Positions 58,251 to 64,000 of a stretch of DNA of 64,000 nt are shown here, piece after piece; the first letter of the stretch is position 1; each line of letters opens with the position of its first letter. This DNA is from JAGQRJ01 sp041402045. GTDB lineage: Bacteria; Planctomycetota; J058. Both the position numbers and the translations under genes were made by a program. The stretch is from assembly GCA_041402045.1 (NCBI GenBank), contig JAWKSZ010000021.1, forward strand, positions 47,463 through 111,462, written 5' to 3'. Under the pieces are notes generated by a model that saw only the letters and a program-made list of their open reading frames with translations, was not told the DNA's origin and did not search any database.

Positions 58251-59942
58251 CTACTTCTTGGGGGTGACCTCGACCGTGACCGAGGCGTACTCCTTGCCGT
58301 CCCCGCCGAGGGCGGTGGAGTTCAGCAGGCGCACGTCGTAGCTCCCGGGCTTCTCCGGCGCGCGCAGCTCGACGGTGGCCTGCATGCGCCCGTTGACGTA
58401 GGCGTAGGACACGTCGTGCTGGTCGCAGGTGGCGGTGGAGCCGTGCTCGACCTCGCTCGGGATCAGCCCGACCCAGGCCCGGTACTGGAACCAGGCCGGG
58501 GCCTCGAAGGTGACGCTGATCGTGGCGCCTGCCTCGAAGGTCGTGCCGGCCACGGTCAGCTTGGGCTCGCGGTCGCCGCCCTCGGGGAGCACGACCTCGA
58601 AGGTCAGGTGCGCGACCTCCTTGCCGCTGCCGCTCGCGTCGTGCAGGCGCAGGTCGTACTTCCCGGGCTTGCCGGGGGCGCGCAGCCCGAGGGCCGCGCC
58701 GGTGCGCCCGTGGACGTACTCGTAGCTGCGGTCCTGGGCGTCGTTGCCCGAGCTCGTGCCGTGCTCGACCTCGCTGGGGACCACCCCGATCCAGGCGGAG
58801 TAGTCGTAGACGATCGGCGCCTTGAAGCTCGCGCCCAGGGCCTCGTGGCTCACGAACTTCAGCTTCGGCAGCTCCAGCGCAGGCTCGATCTCGATCAGCT
58901 CCTGGGGCGCGGTGACCTCGAAGGCCACCACCGCGAGCTCCTTGCCCTCGGCGCCCACGCGGTCGAACAGGCGGAACTCGTAGCTCCCCACCGGGCCGGG
59001 GACGCGGATCGACGCCTCGCCCTTGGGGGCGGTGACGTAGGCGTAGTTCAGGTCGTGGCGGTCGGCCTCGCCGGCGTCCGAGTGGGCCACGTCCTTGGCG
59101 AACACCCCGATCCAGGGCTTCTCGCAGGTCTGGGGCACGGTGAACGCGACCTTGGCCGAGGTGTGCGACTGGAAGCTGCCCTCGCTCAGCGCGAGGGTCG
59201 GCTCCACGTCCTCGACCGGGGCCACGACCTCGAACGAGATCGAGCCGAGCTCCTTGTCGTTGGCGCTGGCGTGGTCGCTGATCCGCACGTCGTACTTCCC
59301 GGGCTGGCCTGGGGCTGTCAGCTCGAGCCGGCCTTCGAGCGCTCCCTTGAGGTAGGCGTAGCCCACGTCGTGGCTGTCGTTGCCGCTCGCGGTGCCGTGG
59401 GGGGCGTCCGAGGGCACGATCCCGGCCCAGGCGAGCTCGTGGGTCCCAGCGGGCACGCGATACAACACGACGAACGTCTCCCTGGAGGTGAAGGTCGCCT
59501 TGTCCAGGCGGAGCTTGGTCCCCTCGCTCTCGCTCACGACGCCCCCCTCCCAGGGGTCGCCGCCGACCTGGACCGTCAGCGACACGAGCTCCCGGTCGTT
59601 GACCGAGGCGTGGTCGCTGAGGCGAATGTCGTAGCTCCCGTCCTCCGCCGGGGCGGTGAAGCTGAAGCTGCCCGAGGTCTTGCCGCCCACGTAGTGGTAG
59701 GACACGTCGTGGCGGTCGTTGACGCTGGACTTCCCGTGAGGCGCCCCGCTGGGCACCAGCCCGAACCACGCCGAGGCGTGCAGGTCCGCCGGCGCGGTGA
59801 AGCTGAAGGTGATCGAGTCGCCGCTCGCGAAGCGCGCCTTCTCGACCTTGATCGTGGCCCCGTTGCCTTCGGCGCTGAGCTCGTCGGCCCAGGCCACACA
59901 CGCCACACACGCGGCGAGGGCCAGATACTTCGAACGTTGCAT
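58251..59942 (-). CDS. secreted protein of five tandem beta-sandwich repeats
   Basis: 563 residues with a signal peptide (MQRSKYLALAACVACVAWAD). Five repeats of about 105 residues follow. Each has an aromatic strand ending in a Trp motif (ASAWFGLVPSGAPHG, LAWAGIVPSDAPHG, PWIGVFAKDVAHS, SAWIGVVPSEVEHG, RAWVGLIPSEVEHG), then a D-rich loop and VxYxYV (NDRHDVSYHYV, NDSHDVGYAYL, DRHDLNYAYV, NDAQDRSYEYV, CDQHDVSYAYV), then APxxxGxYDxRL and a closing VxxEV strand. The invariant Asp/His positions suggest metal (perhaps calcium) or ligand binding. I do not recognise the family with certainty; the fold is inferred as Ig-like. Divergent from the DUF4331 gene, sharing a 167-bp promoter region. Confidence 0.8.
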   Translation of the reverse strand: MQRSKYLALAACVACVAWADELSAEGNGATIKVEKARFASGDSITFSFTAPADLHASAWFGLVPSGAPHGKSSVNDRHDVSYHYVGGKTSGSFSFTAPAEDGSYDIRLSDHASVNDRELVSLTVQVGGDPWEGGVVSESEGTKLRLDKATFTSRETFVVLYRVPAGTHELAWAGIVPSDAPHGTASGNDSHDVGYAYLKGALEGRLELTAPGQPGKYDVRISDHASANDKELGSISFEVVAPVEDVEPTLALSEGSFQSHTSAKVAFTVPQTCEKPWIGVFAKDVAHSDAGEADRHDLNYAYVTAPKGEASIRVPGPVGSYEFRLFDRVGAEGKELAVVAFEVTAPQELIEIEPALELPKLKFVSHEALGASFKAPIVYDYSAWIGVVPSEVEHGTSSGNDAQDRSYEYVHGRTGAALGLRAPGKPGKYDLRLHDASGSGKEVAHLTFEVVLPEGGDREPKLTVAGTTFEAGATISVTFEAPAWFQYRAWVGLIPSEVEHGSTATCDQHDVSYAYVNGRMQATVELRAPEKPGSYDVRLLNSTALGGDGKEYASVTVEVTPKK

Positions 59943-60109
59943 GTATGCCTCCTACCTTTGGCGCGCGCACGCTACCCGATGGCGCCCGCGGGCTCAATCC
60001 GCCCCCGGGTGCAAGTGGCCCGCGAGCAACGACTTCGAGAAGTCTCCCGAAGGGATTGATCCGACCGGCGGGGCGCGGGCGTAGTCCAGGTGCAAGGAGG
60101 GAGAACCCC

Positions 60110-61534
60110 ATGAAGAAGCTCACCCGTATCGTCGGCTCGCTCGCCCTGGGCGCGAGCGCGTTCACCGGCCTCTCGTTCAACGCCCAGGAGACCCAGGCCT
60201 CGAGCCACCGTGAGGCCCCCGGGATCACCGAGGATCCGACCGTCGACTGCACCGACGTCTACGCCTTCGTGAGCCCCGACGCGCCCACGACCACGACCCT
60301 GATCGCCAACTACATTCCCCTGGAGGAGCCCTCGGGCGGCCCGAACTACTTCAAGTTCTCGGACACCGCGCTCTACGAGATCCACGTGGACAACACCGGT
60401 GACGCGAAGGAGGACATCACCTTCCGCTTCGAGTTCACCACCACGACCAAGGCCGACGGCACGTTCCTCTACAACACCGGCCCGATCACCGTGGGCGCGA
60501 ACGACTACACCAACCTGAACGTCGTCCAGCGCTACAAGCTGACCCGCGTCGACGGCGACCGCCGCACCGGGACCCAGACCGTGCTCGCCGACAACCTGCT
60601 GGTCGCGCCGAACAACGTGGGGCCCAAGTCGATCGCCGACTACCCGGCCCTGGCCAACGCGGCGACCTACAGCCTCGCCGGCGGGATCAAGGTGTTCTGC
60701 GGCCAGCGCGACGACCCGTTCTTCATCAACCTCGGGCGCGCCTTCGACCTGCTGAACGTCGACGCCGTGCTCCCCGGCGGCCTCGACAGCCAGGCGGGCT
60801 TGGCCCCGGACCACCTCGCGGGCTTCAACACCCACTCGATCGCGATCCAGGTCCCGAACCAGATCCTGACCAACACCCCGACCCCGGTCACCGACTCCAA
60901 GGACGAACGCGCGATCATCGGCGTCTGGTCCACCGCCAGCCGGCGCCAGGTGCGGCTGAACCGCACCAAGGGCAAGACCGCCGTCGAGGGCGGCGCCTGG
61001 GTTCAGGTCTCGCGGCTGGGCATGCCCCTGGTCAACGAGCTGGTGATCCCTCGCTCCAACAAGGACGTGTTCAACAACTCCGAGCCCCAGGACGACACCC
61101 AGTTCCTGAGCTTCGTGCAGAACTCCGAGGTCGCCGGGATCCTCAACAGCCTGTTCGGCGTGGGCGTGCCCGCCAACCCCCGCAACGACCTCGTGACCGC
61201 CTTCCTCACCGGCGTCGACGGGCTCAACAAGCGCGGCACCGCCTGCGAGTATCAGCGGTTGAACACCGCGATCGCCCCCACCCCCGTCGCCAGCCGCAAC
61301 CGGCTGGGCGTGCTGGGCGGCGACCTCGACGGCTTCCCCAACGGCCGTCGCCTCGAGGACGACGTGGTGGATATCGCGCTGCGGGTCGTGGCCGGTTCGC
61401 TGAACCCGACCTTCAACGTCAGCCCCAACAACGTGCTCGGCGACACGGTGGTCAAGAACGACAAGCCGTTCCTCACCACCTTCCCCTACGTGGCCCTGCC
61501 CCACGACGGCGTGACCCGCGTGCACCAGAACTGA
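60110..61534 (+). CDS. DUF4331 family secreted protein
   Basis: 474 residues from ATG 60110, with AAGGAGGGAG seven bases upstream. Signal peptide MKKLTRIVGSLALGASAFTG and onward to about residue 30. The mature protein begins SSHREAPGITEDPTVDCTDV then YAFVSPDAP, the hallmark opening of DUF4331 proteins, and later has DDPFFINLGRAFDLLN and NTHSIAIQVPNQIL, also typical. Family members are secreted proteins of unknown function found in many environmental bacteria. Lower local GC in wobble choice (AAG, AAC) and the strong ribosome site suggest high expression. Divergent from the five-repeat secreted gene; terminated by the hairpin at 61624. Confidence 0.9.
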   Translation: MKKLTRIVGSLALGASAFTGLSFNAQETQASSHREAPGITEDPTVDCTDVYAFVSPDAPTTTTLIANYIPLEEPSGGPNYFKFSDTALYEIHVDNTGDAKEDITFRFEFTTTTKADGTFLYNTGPITVGANDYTNLNVVQRYKLTRVDGDRRTGTQTVLADNLLVAPNNVGPKSIADYPALANAATYSLAGGIKVFCGQRDDPFFINLGRAFDLLNVDAVLPGGLDSQAGLAPDHLAGFNTHSIAIQVPNQILTNTPTPVTDSKDERAIIGVWSTASRRQVRLNRTKGKTAVEGGAWVQVSRLGMPLVNELVIPRSNKDVFNNSEPQDDTQFLSFVQNSEVAGILNSLFGVGVPANPRNDLVTAFLTGVDGLNKRGTACEYQRLNTAIAPTPVASRNRLGVLGGDLDGFPNGRRLEDDVVDIALRVVAGSLNPTFNVSPNNVLGDTVVKNDKPFLTTFPYVALPHDGVTRVHQN

Positions 61535-61623
61535 TCACAGCCGGGGCCGGCGCGGAGGGATTTCCCTGACCCGTGTCCTTCGCGCCGGCCACGGTGTTTC
61601 GAACGCACCTTCCTTCCTCTCGT

Positions 61624-61656
61624 CGCGACGGCGCCCCAGGGTGGGGCGCCGTCGCG
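61624..61656 (+). terminator. strong hairpin after the DUF4331 gene
   Basis: Perfect 14-bp stem CGCGACGGCGCCCC (61624-61637) with GGGGCGCCGTCGCG (61643-61656) and a 5-nt loop, 90 bases past the stop. There is no T-run, but the stem is unusually strong. Confidence 0.6.
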
Positions 61657-61740
61657 CGTGTGGTTCAGCGCAGCGCGCCGGCGGTCGCGGCGCTGCTCGG
61701 CCGAGGAGGAGACAGGAGCGACGGCTGCGCCAACCAACGG

Positions 61741-61767
61741 CGACGGCGCCCAGAAGGGGCGCCGCCG
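61741..61767 (-). terminator. hairpin downstream of the 61797-62585 gene
   Basis: 11-bp stem CGACGGCGCCC / GGGCGCCGCCG with one mismatch and an AGAAG loop, about 30 bases past the stop of the minus-strand gene. Similar in sequence to the 61624 hairpin (both contain GACGGCGCCC), perhaps a shared terminator motif. No T-run. Confidence 0.5.
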
Positions 61768-61796
61768 CACGGGGGGAGTGGAGTTGAGTGGGTGAG

Positions 61797-62585
61797 TCAG
61801 TTGCCTTGGAGCAGGTCGCCCAGGCCCTTGCGGGCCGCGCCGGCGTTGCCGCCGCTGGCGTTGCCCCCGAGGCTCAGGCCGCGAGTCCTGCCGAGCTGGC
61901 CCTCGTCGCCGCGGCTGCGCAGGGGCGAGGTGTCGGCGGGGGTGATCCGGTAGCCCTGGCCGAGGTCCTCGGCGCCTTCGCCGATGTACATCCGGCGGAT
62001 CCCGTCGGAGTGTTCGGTGGGGATCCCGCTGTATTCGGCGTTGTCGAAGGACTCGACGAAGGCGGGGTCCTCGATCGCGGACTCGATCACGACCTGGTCG
62101 CCGACGTAGGCGGCGCGGGTGCGCACCGGGGGGATCAGGTGGTTGCCGTTGGCGGTGACCTCCGCGTTCCACACCTCGCGCAGCGCCTCGCGCCCGGCGG
62201 CGGGGTCGTTGGCCTGTTCGCCCGAGACCACGGCGACGTAGTTGCCGCGCTGCTCGAAGACCATGGGGTGCGGGACGATCTGCTCGAGGTCGCCGTGCAC
62301 GAGGTAGTTGTCGGCCGCCTCCTGGGAGTCGAAGCGCAGCATGCGGACCTCGGTGCCGTTGCCGCGGATCGTGGCGCCGTTGGCGCCGTCGACCCCGTTG
62401 CTGTCCAGGGTCGCCGAGCTCATGCCAAAGCGCTTGGCGACCTCCTGGGCCAGGTTCTTCTCCTTGCTGAGGGCGACCTGCGCCGCGAAGCGGCGCGCGA
62501 TCTCTTGCTCGCTGAGGTCCTCGGCGAACGCGGCGGTCGAGCCGAGGCAGAGCGCCAGGGCCAAGCTTGCGGTGCTGAACTTCAT
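61797..62585 (-). CDS. secreted protein of unknown function, 262 aa
   Basis: ATG 62585 begins a clear signal peptide (MKFSTASLALALCLGSTAAF, then A). The mature part is helical at first (LSEQEIARRFAAQVALSKEK, LAQEVAKRFGMSS), then mixed, with an IRGNGTEVRMLRFDSQEAA strand-helix, a segment reading PMVFEQRGNYVAVVSGEQAN, and a C-terminal Gly/Asn-rich tail (LSLGGNASGGNAGAARKG). The pattern of a short domain asking whether a residue changes presence or value (YLVHGDLEQIVPHPMVFEQR) recalls sequences from DUF-type periplasmic proteins, but I cannot name one. Likely exported and single-domain. Frame extension to 62714 would precede the signal peptide and was rejected. Confidence 0.72.
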   Translation of the reverse strand: MKFSTASLALALCLGSTAAFAEDLSEQEIARRFAAQVALSKEKNLAQEVAKRFGMSSATLDSNGVDGANGATIRGNGTEVRMLRFDSQEAADNYLVHGDLEQIVPHPMVFEQRGNYVAVVSGEQANDPAAGREALREVWNAEVTANGNHLIPPVRTRAAYVGDQVVIESAIEDPAFVESFDNAEYSGIPTEHSDGIRRMYIGEGAEDLGQGYRITPADTSPLRSRGDEGQLGRTRGLSLGGNASGGNAGAARKGLGDLLQGN

Positions 62586-62860
62586 GGGGTCCTTCCTTCC
62601 GTTCCTCTGAAGGCCTCCAACGCAGACCCCGTACCGGGGAGGGCGTCGATTGCCGAGCAACGACTTGCGGGACCCCCGTCCAGATCGGACAGGGGTTCCC
62701 CCCTGGACGGTCACGCACGCGAGCCATCCGGTTCAGGCGCGGCGAGCGTGATCCAGAGCGCGACGCACCGCCTAAACATTTACGAGCAGGCCAATTAGAG
62801 GAAGTGATCCAGGACCGGCCCCAGCCCCGTAGGGCTCATGAAGGAAGACGGGAGGATCCA

Positions 62861-64000
62861 ATGCGAGGACTGTTCTGCGGGTGCCTGATCGTGCTCCTGG
62901 CCGCGGCGGGCTGCGCCGTGCTGGACGGCGCCAAGGATCGTGGCCACGGCCACGGGCACGGGCATGCACACGACCACGACCACGGGCACGGCCACAGCCA
63001 CGCCGACGGGCACGGCCACGGGCCCCACGGGCACAGCCACGGGCCCCACGGGCACAGCCACACCGCCCCCGAGGTCGCCGAGACCGACGGGCACCGCCGC
63101 CTCCCGCCGCCGAGCCAGAGCGAGGACGCGGCTCAGAACGCCGCGCGCCAGGCGGTGGCCGACGCCCTGATCGACCACGACTTCCGCCGAGCCCTGGCCG
63201 CCGCCGAGCCCTGGACCGGGGCGGGTCGCTTCGACGCCTGGATCCTCATGGCGGTCAGCGACGCCCACCTCGAGCTGGGCCAGCTCGACGCGGCGGAGGA
63301 CGCCCTGCAGCGCGTGCTCGACGTCAAGCCGACGGCGCCGGCCTACTTCCGCGCGTCCTACCTCCTGCACCTGCGGGGGAACGACGAGGACGCCGCGGCG
63401 GTGCTCGAGCTGGCGCTCGACGGGACCCCCGAGAGCGCGCGCAGCGAGCGCGCCTGGATCGCGACCGAGCTCGGCGACCTGCTGCGCTTCCAGGGCGAGC
63501 ACGACGCCGCCGAGGACCGCTACCGCCAGGCCCTCGACCTCGACCCGCGCTGGTCGCTGGCGCGCGTCGGGCTGGCCCGCTGCGCCCGCGCCCGAGGCGA
63601 GCTCGGCCGCGCCGCCGCGCTCTACGAACAAGCCGACGCGACGGTCGCGAGCCTCAGCGAGCTCTCGCTCGTGCAGGCGGCGCTGTCCGAGACCGGCGCC
63701 GCTGAGGCCAGCTTCCGCGCCGCGGTGGCCCGCGGCCGGAGCGACGATCACTACAACCGCATGCTGAGCCACGCCCTGGCCGACCACGGCTGGGCGACCG
63801 CCGACGCCGTGGACCTCGCGCGCCGCGAGCTGCAGGTCCGGCCCAACGCGCACACCTACGACGCCCTGGCCCACGCGCTGTGGGCGGACGGGCGCCACGC
63901 CGAGGCGCTCGAGGCCTCCGAGCGCGCGCTCTCCAGCGGGATCCGCGAGCCCGAGCTCCTGTACCACGCCGGGCTGGCCGCCCTGGGCTGCGGCGAGCGC
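62861..64000 (+). CDS. His-rich TPR lipoprotein, partial (3' end outside window)
   Basis: ATG 62861 after GGGAGGATCCA opens a frame that runs 380 codons without a stop to the window end. The signal peptide ends in a lipobox (CLIVLLAAAGC). A histidine cluster follows at about 28-68 (RGHGHGHGHAHDHDHGHGHS, then HADGHGHGPHGHSHGPHGHS), with more than twenty His alternating with Gly, Asp, Ser or Pro, typical of a zinc or nickel buffer. From about 95 on there are TPR hairpins (LIDHDFRRALAAAEPWTGAG, EDALQRVLDVKPTAPAYFRA, DRYRQALDLDPRWSLARVGL). A periplasmic metal-linked scaffold is likely; the partner genes would lie to the right of the window. Start supported by the ribosome site and signal peptide. 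Confidence 0.88.
   Translation, partial: MRGLFCGCLIVLLAAAGCAVLDGAKDRGHGHGHGHAHDHDHGHGHSHADGHGHGPHGHSHGPHGHSHTAPEVAETDGHRRLPPPSQSEDAAQNAARQAVADALIDHDFRRALAAAEPWTGAGRFDAWILMAVSDAHLELGQLDAAEDALQRVLDVKPTAPAYFRASYLLHLRGNDEDAAAVLELALDGTPESARSERAWIATELGDLLRFQGEHDAAEDRYRQALDLDPRWSLARVGLARCARARGELGRAAALYEQADATVASLSELSLVQAALSETGAAEASFRAAVARGRSDDHYNRMLSHALADHGWATADAVDLARRELQVRPNAHTYDALAHALWADGRHAEALEASERALSSGIREPELLYHAGLAALGCGER

Noticed and set aside
55240..60252. 1670-codon minus-strand open frame
   Set aside because: It is antisense to the 55303 kinase for most of its length and has no recognisable domain. Such frames come from high third-position GC. Only 58251-59942, in a different frame, is real.

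Overview
This is very GC-rich bacterial DNA with strong third-position GC bias, so long open frames appear on both strands and most of them are shadows. The gene content suggests a Gram-negative, lipoprotein-rich bacterium with many eukaryote-like Ser/Thr kinases, most like Planctomycetota or Myxococcota. I lean to a deep planctomycete-like lineage with low confidence: the signs are paired ECF sigma and kinase genes, TPR kinases, a DUF4331 protein and prokaryotic RING motifs, but no marker settles it. Two housekeeping blocks anchor the window: a replication-initiation block (dnaA, dnaN, a DUF721/dciA-like gene, gyrB; 39.2-45.8 kb) and cysS (23.1-24.6 kb).

Layout. 0-9.7 kb: small secreted or unknown genes, tatD, an ECF sigma factor translationally coupled to a kinase, a candidate structured RNA, a Prok-RING-like gene and a phosphatase lipoprotein. 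9.7-11.0 kb: about 1.2 kb of repeats (a dispersed ~145-bp repeat with an inverted copy, then a 42-bp minisatellite). 11.0-20.6 kb: an ECF sigma factor with a large membrane-bound RING protein, a duplicated BPL_N-type protein, two unknown cytoplasmic genes, a 34-residue microprotein, a Nudix hydrolase, a Kelch lipoprotein and a TMEM220-like gene. 20.6-39.2 kb: eight Ser/Thr kinases, mostly with a transmembrane segment and a C-terminal TPR region; six lie head-to-tail on the minus strand. The last kinase, on the plus strand, sits between gyrB and a 141-bp duplicated piece of the gyrB 3' end. 39.2-45.8 kb: gyrB, dciA-like, dnaN, a ~950-bp candidate oriC and dnaA; recF is absent from its usual place. 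46.0-50.2 kb: a bifunctional-nuclease-family gene, two tRNA-Ser genes, then a translationally coupled cluster (PEGA lipoprotein, murD, a double-HTH/S24-like regulator, an HNH nuclease). 50.2-64 kb: an OmpA-type lipoprotein, a TraB/GumN-like secreted protein, two large kinases, a five-repeat secreted protein, a DUF4331 protein, a secreted unknown and a His-rich TPR lipoprotein that runs off the end.

The outstanding feature is the kinase density: eleven Ser/Thr kinases, all with recognisable catalytic motifs. Most have a cytosolic kinase, one membrane span and a large C-terminal repeat region predicted outside the membrane. Together they look like an expanded one-component phospho-signalling array next to the replication origin. 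Several genes carry single-base indels relative to an obvious intact frame, including dnaA, the Prok-RING gene, the TMEM220-like gene, the 3' end of one kinase and the 3' end of the RING/anti-sigma-like gene. A broken dnaA is hard to reconcile with life, so I read most of these as consensus errors. Frames near these patches should be treated with care.
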